A DNA stretch of 64,000 nucleotides from Ascarosepion bandense (lineage: Eukaryota > Mollusca > Cephalopoda > Sepiida > Sepiidae), in NCBI GenBank assembly GCA_037127315.1, contig JBBBDQ010001122.1:4778501-4842500 (forward strand), read 5' to 3'. The position numbers and the translations under genes are program-made. A model generated the notes under the pieces. The model worked only from the letters and a program-made list of their open reading frames with translations. It was not told the DNA's origin and did no database searches. Below are positions 43,686 to 54,870 of the stretch, in pieces. Each line of letters begins with the position of its first letter. Within the stretch, counting starts at the first letter, position 1.

Positions 43686-45229
43686 CACTCGCGATCAAAA
43701 ATTTAAGACCACTTAAAAATCTTTAAGAAATTTATTTTTTACAGATAGATTTTAAACTCCTCCCACTTAAGGTTACCAATACTACAATCTAAAAGGTTAT
43801 GGAAACAAAAAGCTACATTCCAAACTTTTTATTCAGAAATTTACATTTTTATAAAATGAGGCTTTTTACACATGATCAAAATTATAAGACCAGAGACAAA
43901 AATTCTACGAAATTGTATAAAAAGTGTATGAAAAGTTTATGAAAATATTCAACAACCAAATTTAATAATGAGTTCTACCTCCACTGCTTTTGATGACTTC
44001 AAAAGTTCTGTCGGGCATGCTAGAAATAAGCGTTTCCATTAAGGTGCGGGGGATGTTGCCCCAGCTTCTGAAGATGGCTTCGCAAATTTCATTTTTTGTT
44101 GAATATTGTTTGCCATTTCGATGAACATATTTTCATTTGGGTTCACGTCCGGTGAGCATGCAGGATGCCCCAAGAGATGGACCCCATTTTCTTGTAGAAA
44201 GGTCAAGATCTGTCTTGCAGCGTGGATTGCAGCATTATCCTGTTGGAATAACCATCCATCCCCACACAAACAATGGCCCTCCGTCATCAAAGATGCTTTT
44301 TGTAGCATGCTAACATATCCAGCCACTGTCTGACGACCCTGCACCACCTGGAGCTCCATCGTCCCTCTGTAAGAAAAGGCACACTATACCATTAGGGACC
44401 CTCCACCACTATGACGTGTGGAGAAAATTTCAGGAGACATGTTTTTCTTATGCCAATATCGTTGGAAGCAATCAGGACCACCTAGATTGAATTTTTTTCT
44501 CATCAGAAAACAGGACTTTCTTCCACTTCTCAACGTCCCATGTTTGGTATTCACAACCAAACTTTAACGGTCAACCTTGTGAGGTGGAAGCAGCCGAGGA
44601 AATTATTTACGCTTTTTATTTACCATGCCTTTTGTCGTAAGTGTCGTCTGATGGTTACGGGACTGCAGTCAGCATCTGTGACGGCCTTAATTTGACTAGA
44701 AGAAAGTCCCCCGTCTTTCATAACAACCCGTCTTATTCTCCTACTCAATGCAGGAGAAATCTTTTGGGGCCGACCAGAGGATTTTGCTTTTCCATAATTC
44801 TCACTATTCTTTAGAAAGTTGCAAATCACAGTTTTACTGCGATTTACCTTAGCTGCGATCGCCCACTGTGACAAACCTTGCTTATGGAATTCTAGAATTC
44901 GAGAACGCTCAACTTCGGTAAGTTTGCTTGCTTTAGACATGGTAACACCTTTACGCAGTAATTGCTAATCTCTGACTGAACTAAAAACATTGGAATTACC
45001 ATAGATCTAACAATTTATACCCCTAGTCTTATAATTTTGATCATGTGCAAAAGGCCTTATTTTATAAAAATGTAAATTTCTGAATAAAATGTTTGGAATG
45101 TAGCTTTTTGTTTCCATAACCTTTTAGATTGTAGTATTGGCAACCTTAAGTGGGAGGAGTTTAATATCTATCCATAAAAAAATTATTTTTAAAGATTTTT
45201 AAGTGGTCTTAAATTTTTGATCGGGAGTG
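43686..45229 (-). mobile_element. Tc1-like transposon, complete ends
   Basis: 1,544 bp with ~205-bp terminal inverted repeats (outer ends CACTC.CGATCAAAAATT) flanked by TA on both sides, the Tc1/mariner target duplication. The transposase inside is broken, so it could move only in trans. Confidence 0.9.
43962..44940 (-). pseudogene. Tc1-like transposase, DD34E type, frameshifted
   Basis: About 325 codons in family length. N-terminus MSKASKLTEVERSRILEFHK and WAIAAKVNRSKTVI form the first helix-turn-helix; SSSQIKAV, SPVTIRRHLR the second. The first Asp lies in FSDEK (about 44,495), where a run of seven A shifts the frame. QQDNAAIHAA and SPDVNPNENM give the second Asp and the Glu, 34 residues apart. 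Further lesions are a frameshift after RQKAW, a TAG in place of Trp before CAFSYRGTMELQV, and a shift near the end, where the true C-terminus is KSSGGRTHY. Confidence 0.85.
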
Positions 45230-45365
45230 TATCTCCTAACCCATTCCTTTACTAGAACAAACCTCTGGGCTCAGAATTTTTCGTCATTTTTGTTTATATG
45301 GGGTTGAGAATGCATGTCTTAAAATGACGTATTGAAAATGGCTATTTCCCCTCTAGCATTATATG

Positions 45366-45732
45366 GTAATAGTTGTTACAATAGTTTATAAATTCATAGT
45401 ATCACTTTAAAAAAAAATTCGCGTTTCGAAGCTACTTTCCGTGTTTCTCATCGGGTGACAAAGTTGGAATGGAAATTAAATGGTGAAAACGGTTTATTTG
45501 TGGTGATTTGATGTTTAAGTGAAAGTTGGGTTGGAAGCTTATTCTGATTCTGTCGGTAGTATTGTAGTCTTAGATATATGGGTTAGGAGAGGTGGCCTAG
45601 TTTAAGACACATTCCTTTTTTATTTTATCTGGATTTTGGTGGAAGTGGCGTCGCTGTTAATGAGAGCGATCACATAAATTTACATCGCTCTCATCACCTC
45701 TCCTTTATATAAACCATTGTAACAACTATTAC
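45366..45732. mobile_element. Inverted-repeat element (MITE), 367 bp
   Basis: GTAATAGTTGTTACAATAG at the left and its near-exact reverse complement at 45,708-45,732. Inside, AGGAGAGGTG/CACCTCTCCT and GAGAGCGAT/ATCGCTCTC nest toward the right end. A (TA)n tract starts 6 bp after it. Confidence 0.65.
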
Positions 45733-45737
45733 ACACA

Positions 45738-45764
45738 ATATATATATATATATATATATATATT
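45738..45764. repeat. (TA)n microsatellite
   Basis: Left wall of the hammerhead palindrome. Confidence 0.9.
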
Positions 45765-45789
45765 TTATACTTTAGAACATGTACAAACT

Positions 45790-45848
45790 AAACTCTACTA
45801 CAAAATTGTACATTTTGTTTCGACATTGAAAGAACAATGTCTCATCAG
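45790..45848 (-). ncRNA. Hammerhead ribozyme-like RNA, left arm
   Basis: On minus: CTGATGA (45,848-45,842), helix II GACATTG/CAATGTC 7 of 7, GAAA (45,821-45,818), helix III ACAAAAT/ATTTTGT 7 of 7, cleavage triplet GTA. Helix I pairs only two bases because the palindrome centre replaces its 5' strand. Confidence 0.5.
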
Positions 45849-45860
45849 GTGTACCATCAT

Positions 45861-45930
45861 TACTAACTACCTGATGAGACATTGTTCTTTCAATGTCGAA
45901 GCAAAATGTACAATTTTGTAGTAGATTGTA
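45861..45930 (+). ncRNA. Hammerhead ribozyme-like RNA, right arm
   Basis: Helix I pairs 45,861-45,870 with 45,921-45,930 (8 of 10, the first four perfect). CTGATGA is at 45,871-45,877, helix II GACATTG/CAATGTC is perfect, and helix III pairs 45,902-45,907 with 45,913-45,918, with cleavage after GTA at 45,920. The one core change is GAAG for GAAA at 45,901. The clearest three-helix fold in the window. Confidence 0.6.
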
Positions 45931-46050
45931 GTTTGTACATGTTCTAAAGTATAATTTATAATAAATACTCATTGCTCTATTTCTGTATTGAGTATTGTTT
46001 TAAATTAATGTTTTGAACGTTGCAAATATTTTCTCCCTTCCTTATTCATT

Positions 46051-46060
<10 letters not shown>

Positions 46061-46092
<32 letters not shown>
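46061..46092. repeat. (TA)n microsatellite
   Basis: Right wall, preceded by (TG)n. Confidence 0.9.
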
Positions 46093-46097
<5 letters not shown>

Positions 46098-46152
46098 GAA
46101 ATCAGTTACGAACTGGATTAACACCGACTTATTTTTAATGTATTTGTTTGAA

Positions 46153-46362
46153 TGGATACTCGTAATTTGAGTAGATACTGTTTTATAATATATTTATATC
46201 TACCGGCCTGAATAATCGAGAAACAATGTTGTTAGAAAACTTTAAGTCTTGCCGGAGGGAGGACGCATATTTTCTAATAAACTGGAAACAACAGGCCAGT
46301 CGATAAATAAATAAAGCGTTTAATTATAAAAGAAAAACTATCTACTCAAAAACGAGTATCCA
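46153..46362. mobile_element. Inverted-repeat element related to the 28.4-kb tandem
   Basis: GGATACTCGTAATTTGAGTAG and, reversed at the right, GGATACTCGTTTTTGAGTAG. Interior TCTACCGGCCTGA resembles TCTACTGGCCTGA of the 175-bp unit. Confidence 0.55.
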
Positions 46363-46364
46363 GC

Positions 46365-47640
46365 AGCGAAAATAATGTTATATATATAGTGAGAGAGAGT
46401 TAAAGAACAAATGTAGATCAAATATGGATCGGAATCCGACAGGATGATAAAAGACAGAACAAATAGAAACGTTCATCCGTCTAACATCATCTATTAAAGC
46501 TTCGTCAGAGGTTGAGAGAAAACAGACAAAAAGCCAGAACTTTGGCCAGTCACGTATCAGTTTTGTACGTATGTATGTTTGTAAATATGGACCTCCAAAT
46601 AGTCGATACAAAAATGAACATACATGATAGAAAGTGTCTCAAACTTAATGAAAACAAATGTTTTATCATGAAAATCTTATTCTTATTAAGAGGAAAAACC
46701 AAAAGAATGTTTTTATTAAATTATGGTTTTTAATCTTTTTTTTTAAACCTTGGAAAGTTTGGTTAAATCTTTTTCCTTGCGTCAACGAGTGACCATAAAT
46801 TAGTATAGAAAATTTGCGTTTTCTTTAGGTGAAAAACATTGATTTGGAAATTCTTGCTGGATTTTAATAATAATAATTTTTCAGGACTTATTCACAAATG
46901 AGCGAAATTAGTTTAGAAATGTTTATTTTTTTAGAACATCTTAGTAATTTTACACCTGTTACCCGCACATATTTAATTTTGAGAAATGTAGGGAAATTCA
47001 TTTTCGTATGGCTTAAAATTTATCCAATCTATGTAAGTTTCGAACATAAAATCGGACATAGATGGCTTATACTCTTATACTTTTTGAGTGATCGAATGGA
47101 TAAATACTAAACCACTTATGTTGCCATAGTTATATGTAATAATTAAAAAGACAAGAAAAAAAAATAAGATTTACTCACTAGAATTTCAAGAGGACACACA
47201 AACAGTGAAAATAATAGATTAGATTAATATCGTAAAAGCATTTAATCTGAAAGTTTCTTTCAGGTTCGTTATCGTAAAAAAAACATCGTCTTTTTTTTTA
47301 AATTTTTACAATTTTACAAAATATTTCAAAATTTAAAACATTTGTTTTATCAAAACATTTCAAAATTTTACAATTTTACAATTTTTTATAATTTTAATTT
47401 TTTTTTTAATTTCTTTTTCATTTTTACGATCGTTATCGTAAAAGCATTTAATCTGAAAGTTTCTTTCATGTCCCCGGCGTTCACGGCGCTCTATAACTTC
47501 CTGTCTTTGTAGCTCTAAACAATATTTTTCCCAAAGAACCCCACACAATTTCAATTCTGCCAGCCATTTTCACAAATGTTTGGCAGACTAACCGCTTTTT
47601 GCTCTCTGCCACTCTCTTGTGAGTGTCAAATTATCCAAGC
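46365..47640. other. Unassigned AT-rich sequence
   Basis: AATTTTACAATTTTACAA-type low complexity near 47,300-47,410. No gene. Confidence 0.5.
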
Positions 47641-47652
47641 CATCTTTCTTCA

Positions 47653-47930
47653 TTCAGTTAAGTGCCATACGCGATACACGCTTGGGCGATCATGTCTCGA
47701 AAGAGACATATCTGACTGGGCAGAAGATTATCCCGCAGTAGGTTGCCATTGCTTTCTGCGGTAGACTGGTTGCTGACCAAGGCTATAGAAGCCAATCTAT
47801 CCTATTATTTGAGTCCTAGCTAGAGGGAGAAGAGAGATATTATATTATCATGTAGTAAGATATGGAGGGATCAATTTCGTACTTCATAACAATAGAAAAC
47901 CGATCCCCCACTTTATGACCAGTAGAAGCG
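47653..47930 (-). mobile_element. SINE with alternative (third) head, copy 2
   Basis: Normal 3' end and body to about 47,830, then the same CGATCCCCCACTTTATGACC, AGTAGAAGC module as at 23,345-23,374. Confidence 0.65.
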
Positions 47931-47960
47931 TTAATCATGTCTCCAACTATTATATTCATT

Positions 47961-48266
47961 CAGTCAGTTAAGTGTTATACGTGATACACGCTTGGGCGAT
48001 CATGTCTCGAAAGAGACATCTGACGGGGCAGAAGATTATCCCGCAGTAGGTTGCCATTGTTTTCTGCGGTAGACTGGTTGCCGAATAAGGCTATAGAACC
48101 CAATCTGTCCTGTTATTTAACTCATAACTGGAAGGAAGAGACAGATTAATACCTTTCCCAAGGGTATTTGTGCGTAAGTGAATGCAGGGAATTCAACTGG
48201 AATTCGAATGCGGCTCTCCGATTTCTCATTCCGAGCCGACATCCACTGCGCCACAACGCGCATCCT
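47961..48266 (-). mobile_element. tRNA-headed SINE, full length
   Basis: Complete copy except for a small gap beside the terminal hairpin (GAGACATCTGACGGG). It abuts a LINE fragment at its head. Confidence 0.9.
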
Positions 48267-48274
48267 TCATTCGA

Positions 48275-48655
48275 AGTTCTATAAATTTCAACTGCCTCTT
48301 TCCGATTCTAAATCAAAATGGTTACCCCCTTCAAATTTCTCGTTCCTCATATGTTCCATTCATGGTATCCTCAGCATACTTCTGAAGAACTAAATTTCTG
48401 TTGTTTCAAGTCTGTTCTTCATCTGTGAGAAGCCATATTGGAAGACTGATATTACAGACAAAAGCAAAGTGCTGAATGGATAACTTTAAAAAAAAAAACA
48501 TCTTTTGCTACTCCATTGAAACTTCAGATTTCCGTGCCACATTTTCCGTCGTCTGTTAACACACATTCCTAGACAGTTAAATTTCTGTACTTGTTTAATT
48601 CTGACGTCCCTAATGTGTAGATTGCATCTTTCGTTGTCCTTCTTGCTAACAACCA
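48275..48655 (-). pseudogene. LINE RT fragment
   Basis: The minus strand shows VVSKKDNERCNLHIRDVRIK and VQKFNCLG, the same segment as MVVSRKKTPICKLHIREAKQ at 24.7 kb, then degraded downstream blocks. Confidence 0.6.
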
Positions 48656-48779
48656 TAATGAGTTAATAGGTTATTATCACTATTGTTATTATTTGCTGTA
48701 CATGTGGATTATTTTAATTGAAATAAAAATAGAAAAAACTATTCTTTACAAAAATATAAAATACTGAGAATCAGAACGA

Positions 48780-50250
48780 CAGTTGGGGTTTTAGATTAGC
48801 TGGTCTTGTTTTGGGAGCCCTGTGCTAAAGTAAATTATTAAAGAAATAATTAGGTGGAATCTGGCAAAAATCACCTAAATTATCGTTAGATTGGCTATTA
48901 TGATAAGAGATAATTACTTCGTATATTCTTTCCTTATCGTGGCGATTTTTATATTAATTTAGGGCAAGTACAGGACAGCCTGAGTTTAGATGGTCTATTG
49001 TTTCTTGGTGTTTATCACAAAACCTGCATTTTGGATCCATATTATTATGTATAATATTTGCCTGAAAGTTTCTCGTGAAAAGACTTTGGTCTTGCGCTGC
49101 AAGAATAAAACCTTCAATCTCAGACTTTAATCCAGATGCACGTAACCATCGATGAGTATTAACTTTATCAACATTGGATTTATTGGCACGTTCTGGATAT
49201 TGGCCATGCAGAGGTTTGTCTTGCCAGCGTTGTTTCATCTTATCAAGAGCTTTATCTTTGGCTTTCATTTTCATATTTTTTGCCGCAATAGTTGGTTCTT
49301 GGATTCTGTCTTGGTTTTCTACAGAATCTACTAACTGTAAATCTTGTTTGTATTTACTGCCTTCTTTTATTATTAAATATTTTTTCTTTCTTTCTTCATG
49401 TTGCCTTACTAATTGTATCATCCAGTCCTTTGTTGTTTCTATGTATGTTAGTAAGCCAATAGTTGTTGTCTTGTATGACAATTCTAGCTGAATAAGACCT
49501 CTTCCACCTTATTTACGGGGTATGTATAGACGGTCTACATCAGCCTTTGGCTGATGCATCTTATGCTTAGAAAGAAACATTCTTGTTTTAGAATCCATTC
49601 GCCTGATGTCGTTTAGAGTCCAGTTAAAGATGTTTAAACTATATTGGACAACTGGGATTGCAAGGCTATTAATGGCCATAATTCTGTTCTGAGAATTCAA
49701 TTCAGTTTTTAATATCAGTCGTAGCCTTCTATAGTACTCTTTACGCACTATTTCTTTCATATTTTATGGTGAACTTTTTCACCCTCATTTACACCAAAGC
49801 TTCTTCTGGCTTTAATTCTTTTATTGTTACAGCAGGGTCTAAGCTAATTGAGAATGTTACTTGTCGTGATCCACGTAAAACTGTAGCTTTAGCACATTTA
49901 TTCAAATTGAATTCCATTCCAATGTCTTTGCTGAAGCATTTTACAGTTTACAGAAGACCTTCCAGCTTATTATCATTCTTAGCATACAACTTTAAGTCAT
50001 CCATCTAAAATAGATGGCTTATTTTCTTTTGGCCTATTTTATAACCACATTCTGTCTTATTAAGTTGGCTGGTTAGTGCTATTAATGATATGCAGAATAG
50101 TAAGGGAGACAAAGAATCACCTTGAAATATACCTCTTTTGATGTTTATTTCATCAGACTAATAGGTTCCATTTATATGATTGAGGTAAAGGGTTGTTGTC
50201 CATATAGACATACACTGTTTGATGAAATTGATGATGACGGGTGATATCTT
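48780..50250 (-). pseudogene. R2-type non-LTR reverse transcriptase, broken
   Basis: Read right to left on minus: KISPVIINFIKQC, FQGDSLSPLLFCISL (RT motif), a stop in the catalytic box (HLF.MDDLKLYAKN), FSKDIGMEFNLNKCA, then MKEIVRKEYYRRL, WTLNDIRRMDSKTR, a stop before GGRGLIQLE, and a C-terminal zinc-binding CRFCDKHQETIDHLNSGC. The C-terminal half is open apart from one stop, so decay is moderate. It is 5'-truncated at an (ATT)n tract. The type call is from motif pattern, and another non-LTR clade remains possible. Confidence 0.75.
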
Positions 50251-50258
50251 GTTTAAAG

Positions 50259-50290
<32 letters not shown>

Positions 50291-50291
50291 G
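50259..50291. repeat. (ATT)n microsatellite
   Basis: Ten or more units at the 5' edge of the RT pseudogene. Confidence 0.95.
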
Positions 50292-50294
50292 TTG

Positions 50295-52608
50295 TGATCC
50301 AACATACACTATTCGATTTTCTAAAACTTTTCTTCTGATTGCAAAATTGTCAACGAGGTAATTTTTCTTCTTTTTTTTTTATTTCTTCACAAGTTGACAT
50401 CCTCTCATATGATTTTAGGCCTTCCTATATTGTCTATTAACCCGGAATTAACTATTTTCGTTATTCCTTAAGTTTTCCAGGTTATAGTTTCATCAAATAT
50501 ATTTTTCGAAAAAGCTAAATAAGTTTTTACCTTTGGTTTAGCCTTTTACTCCCTCAGCAGTAATGTAACATTCTAGAATCTGCACCATTGTATATCAAAC
50601 TCTCGTGCTTTTAGTGCTAACACGAAAATAGACGATATTTCACGGGATACCATATGAGCAGTTTCAGTTATTTTATTTACGATGGAGGCTTGACATTAGA
50701 GTCATATTATTTTGTTATAAAAGGTTCCTTAATATGATTAGTGCAAAATACACCTGGTGAATGCCGAGCATTATATCGTTAGAAGTAGTGGACAATAATC
50801 AGGAAAAAAACAATCCGATAAAAATTTAAAAATTTGAGGATCGCCCCTTCTTACACACTCAATGGATTCATCCAAGGTGTACTTATAATCCTGCCTACAG
50901 AGAACAAGGGTGTCTCTAGGGTGTTGGTGTTGTTAGAATTGTAGTGCTTGTCAGAGCAGTTGAATATAGACTATTGCCCAGACTTACTTCTTTGTATATA
51001 TTTGACTCCTACTAACAAGTATTGCTGAATCTACTAACCGTGTACAGATTGCATATCTTTTGTTCAATATACTTACATTTTTCCTCTCATATCTGTTTTG
51101 TGTAATTATTATATTGTGTGGTTTTCTAAACAAGAATCCACAACAAAAACGAAAGTTCGAAAAATTAAATAAAGGGTTTAAATATTTCATCTTAAAAATT
51201 TCAGATATTGCAGAAAGGCTGAGAAATATATCGGCCATAATTTTAAATTAAAACAACGATGACGAAGATAACCACCTGAAAAATCTAGGCAATAAAGGAA
51301 ATGTTTCTTTTAATGAAATTAGAAATTCAAATTCATTTCGTGAGCAAAACATTTTTCTAGACGCAATTTATTTCCAACTAATATTGGAATAAATTAAAAG
51401 GAATTTTATTTGACGGCGTGTCGTTCATAAAATATAGCGGCAACAGATAGTCGGAAATAAAAACTATTTAAAATGGGACTTTATCAGAACGACAGACTGG
51501 GTAGAAATAAACGAAGGTATTGTTTATTTTTGTTGTATGATGTCAAAAGTGAAGTTTAAAAATGGCCGAACATGTTTCGCGCTCTGTACCAAGTGTCACT
51601 TGACGTAGCAGCCATCAATTTTTCATTGTATTATTCATGAACTATCATCAATCACAAGGCATTCGACAAGCCGAAACATGAATAAGGCAACAATGATAAT
51701 CTGAATAATAAGAAGATAAAACAAATGATATAGACTGAAAGATTACAAATCACCTAAATGATTAAAAAAATTTGGAATTTCTGTTAAAAATATCAAGGAA
51801 ATCTTGTAGCAAACTCTTAGAGTCCCTTGTAAATAACCTCAAAATTAAAATATTCTTTAAACATTAATGGTCTTCAAGGGGTGAAAAAGAAATATAGAAT
51901 TCAATCAAGTACTTGTTGGGGATTACAAATCGTGTATCTTAGGAAGCATGTCGGTTTATTAAGTCTATCGTATCCGAAACGCTTCGATAACCCCTAATCA
52001 ATCATGTTCTGTAGAATACCTTTTCAGTCACTACAAGTTAGAGGAAAAAGGATGTTTGTGAAATACCATTTTGTATTACATTTTAACTTCTCAGAGAGAC
52101 ATTAGTTTTTGTTTGTTTTTTTTTTACATTTTTTCTTTCACAAGTTTTATTTTTCATGGCAAAGTTCGAGATTTTTCGAGGCGAAATAATTTGACAGTTC
52201 CAAATATTTTCACTCGTTTCTTTCAACGTTTTTTGCCACCTTTTTGTAAAAAAAAATTGTCTGTATTTGTTTGTCTTGTTTTAATTTTTAGTTGATTGAT
52301 TCTATGTTTAGCGGTTAATCAAAACGGTGTAAATGACGAACATGTTTGGTTAGAGATTTTCAGTGCTGCAAAGTTTAGAATTAAATATTACGTTACTTTT
52401 GTTTGACGTTCCACGAGAAAGAATTAAATTCTTTTATATTTGATTGAGAAGAAAATCACTTTTCTTTAAAAATATGATAGGAGTGTACTTATTTATGGGT
52501 AACACTGTATGTCGGACGATGTTTGATAATTTGTTTCGTGTATTATATGTAAGGAGTTAAATCAAGAAAACTGAAGAGCAATAATGACAAAAGCACACGC
52601 ACACTCTC

Positions 52609-52610
<2 letters not shown>
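50295..52610. other. Unassigned
   Basis: AT-rich, with no ORF with a known motif and few detectable repeats. The longest stretch here without identified mobile elements. Confidence 0.5.

Positions 52611-52611
<1 letters not shown>

Positions 52612-52646
<35 letters not shown>
52612..52646. repeat. (TA)n microsatellite
   Basis: Left wall of the next repeat. Confidence 0.95.
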
Positions 52647-52647
<1 letters not shown>

Positions 52648-52648
52648 A

Positions 52649-52975
52649 GTAGATAGATCTATCTATCGCCCGGTTCACACTCCACCTACGTCTATTGAAC
52701 AGGTTAGGAGGCTCATCCATTGTTCCCTGTTTAGGATGTGGTTTCCGGCTTTCTCTTTTCCAATCTTCTCACTGTTTTTTTTTTTTTTCAATTGGAGTAG
52801 ATAGATCTATCTATCGCCCGGTTCACACTCTACCCACGTCTATTGAACAGATGTAGAGGCTCATCCCTTGTTCCCTGTTTAGGATGTGGTTTCCGGCTTT
52901 CTCTTTTCGAATTTTTTCACTATTACGTAGCCCCCTGCACATCAGTGGCGTTACCGCCTTGCTCGGGGTGATACG

Positions 52976-52978
<3 letters not shown>
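52649..52978 (+). mobile_element. LINE-tail SINE with duplicated head, TA-bounded
   Basis: The unit GAGTAGATAGATCTATCTAT, CGCCCGGTTCACACTC..CCC, CCCTGTTTAGGATGTGG occurs twice, 147 bp apart. Only the second continues into the tail CACATCAGTGGCG..GGGGTGATACGATTAA. The tail resembles that of the CR1/L2-like LINE. Confidence 0.7.

Positions 52979-53012
<34 letters not shown>
52979..53012. repeat. (TA)n microsatellite
   Basis: Directly follows the ATTAA 3' end. Confidence 0.95.
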
Positions 53013-53018
<6 letters not shown>

Positions 53019-53316
53019 ATCGAAGCAGCAGATAATTTTCTAAACATATGTTGTGAAATATAACAGACAATGAATGTCTACTATGTTTAATCATGAGCCG
53101 TTCTAAACATTGTATTTTGGCTTTAATTTTAGGTGAAAATGAAGATAAAAATTATCCAACATTCAGATATATATATATATTTTTATTACTATGCTGGTTC
53201 TAAGCTTTCGGATCACATGAGCTATCTTCGTCAATATTATCTTTGATGGTGGATATCTTTATGTTAATGCTTCTGTAACCTCTTTGAAGATGTGTGTGTG
53301 TGTGTGTATATATACA

Positions 53317-53321
<5 letters not shown>

Positions 53322-53370
<49 letters not shown>
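53322..53370. repeat. (TA)n microsatellite
   Basis: Left wall. Confidence 0.95.
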
Positions 53371-53374
<4 letters not shown>

Positions 53375-53662
53375 AACACACAATTGATGTGGAGAAAATT
53401 GTCACTTAGCTGAGATTTGTTATTTCAGTCATACCGACTTCAAAGTCGGTGAGGGCATTATTGTTACATTTTCACTCGTCAGGGTCATTTGCTTTTTATG
53501 CTAAGCTAAGTGACAAGCTTCTTCAAGCTCATTTTATTAACGCTCTAGTTTTACCCTAATATCGAGCACTTTATGACGAAAAAATCTCTTTGCCTAAAAT
53601 ACCTTTTTACCATTAAATTTCTGGAAAAAAAGAAACAGCGATTTTGGAACAAACACACACAC

Positions 53663-53665
<3 letters not shown>
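53371..53665 (+). mobile_element. Foldback element between (TA)n tracts
   Basis: TTGTCACTTAGCT and AGCTAAGTGACAA arms face each other, with CCGACTTCAAAGTCGG inside. Relative of 8,367-8,634 (shared ATATCGAGCAC.TT.TGA, ATTAAC.CTCTA). On minus the hammerhead region is CTGACGAGTGA..TCACCGAC, so GAAA is destroyed. Confidence 0.65.

Positions 53666-53711
<46 letters not shown>
53666..53711. repeat. (TA)n microsatellite
   Basis: Right wall. Confidence 0.95.
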
Positions 53712-53714
<3 letters not shown>

Positions 53715-54190
53715 GGTATGCTATACTTATGGGTAAAAATGATCACTATCGGAGATTGAGTGTAAACAACTATAAAAGCAGAGACTGAAATCAGCACTAA
53801 GTGGCGACGGTCTGTTTCATTCTTGAACGCATTCTTCTCGCCATGAAGATTGCGTTCAAGCATAAAACAAACTCATGGCTTTACGCAATATACTATGGCT
53901 ACGTATTGAACGCTCTCGACTACTGGCGGTTGGTTATATTCTATAAATATCATGCTAAAAAATATACCTTTCTTTGCCATGCACCGATATTTTAGAAGTA
54001 AGAACTCCGACTGATGACTAAATCGAGTTTCAATCGCGACTTGAAACAATTGGTTATATAGCCGCACTGATGAGCTGTATGCGGATGATTATTTGATTTG
54101 TATATAACTTGTTACCCCATCCATTTCATTAAGTTCGCTAGGTAGGTGATGTCTTGTGTAACAAGTTTACAAATAAAAAATATTCGAAAA
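53712..54190. other. Unassigned
   Basis: Two short overlapping ORFs on opposite strands, no motif. Confidence 0.45.
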
Positions 54191-54194
54191 TTTT

Positions 54195-54276
54195 ACAATA
54201 TAATTGTATTGAACACTTTAATACAAAAGTGTACTGGTCTAATTTTATTATGACCAAAAACTAATTAATTAAACAA
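54195..54276. repeat. TA-adjacent repeat, copy 2
   Basis: Matches 43,331-43,428 and ends at a short TA tract (54,277-54,295). Confidence 0.65.
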
Positions 54277-54359
54277 TCTATATATATATATATATTTAAA
54301 ACTATTTTTTATCCAACATTTTTATTACTTCAAGAGTTATTATAGTGGATTCTCTGTGC

Positions 54360-54870
54360 TGTGTCCCTTTGAGACGTCTGCGGTCATGGCTTTCCATAAT
54401 TTTTGGTCCTTTGTAGCTCTTAATTTTCTTCTTCTTTTTTTGTTACCTCTCTTTAAACTTGTTATTCCAGTCATTTGCTCAAGCTCGCTAGGTAGGTTGT
54501 TTTTTATCTTTCCCCTTAATCTGTCCTGTAAGTATCAGATTTTCCATGCCCTCCTTCCTTATTACATCTCCCAAAAATGAAAACTGTCTCTTGCTGGTGT
54601 TAAGCATAAATGTTCTTTTTATCTTCATTTTCCCTAAAACTTCGACGTTGATTACGTGTTCGGTGCAAGGTATTGCCAGCATCCTTCTGTCAAACAACAT
54701 TATGTCTTTTGCTTCAAGTTTTTTCTTCATCCGAAAGGAGATTGCCCAACATCCAGCCATATAGAAACTGATATTACATACTAGTTCAGTTTTCTGTTTA
54801 TATTCTGCTTTAGGAAGGCATCTTTTGCCATCCCAATGCATCTTCGGATTTCTATGTCGCATTTCTATAC
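54360..54870 (-). pseudogene. LINE C-terminal RT region
   Basis: Minus frame with LVCNISFYMAGCWAISFRMK, DIMLFDRRMLAIPCTEHVIN, RQFSFLGDVIRKEGMENLIL and TGQIKGKDK. The best-preserved copy of this family's C-terminus, open for 124 codons. Confidence 0.8.

Larger units (their letters stand above)
45765..45960. mobile_element. Palindromic foldback with two hammerhead copies
   Basis: Arms of ~85 bp face each other around TGTACCATCATTACTAACT. Each carries a hammerhead-like domain, one per strand. The downstream flank to the next TA tract (46,061) matches 8,870-8,983. No ORF. Confidence 0.8.

Noticed and set aside
46440..46510. Hammerhead-like CTGACGAAGC on minus
   Set aside because: No GAAA at the right distance and no helix II partner.
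422..48266. CRISPR-like array from the recurring SINE hairpin
   Set aside because: Copies are dispersed, in both orientations, 250-320 bp long, and the genome is eukaryotic.
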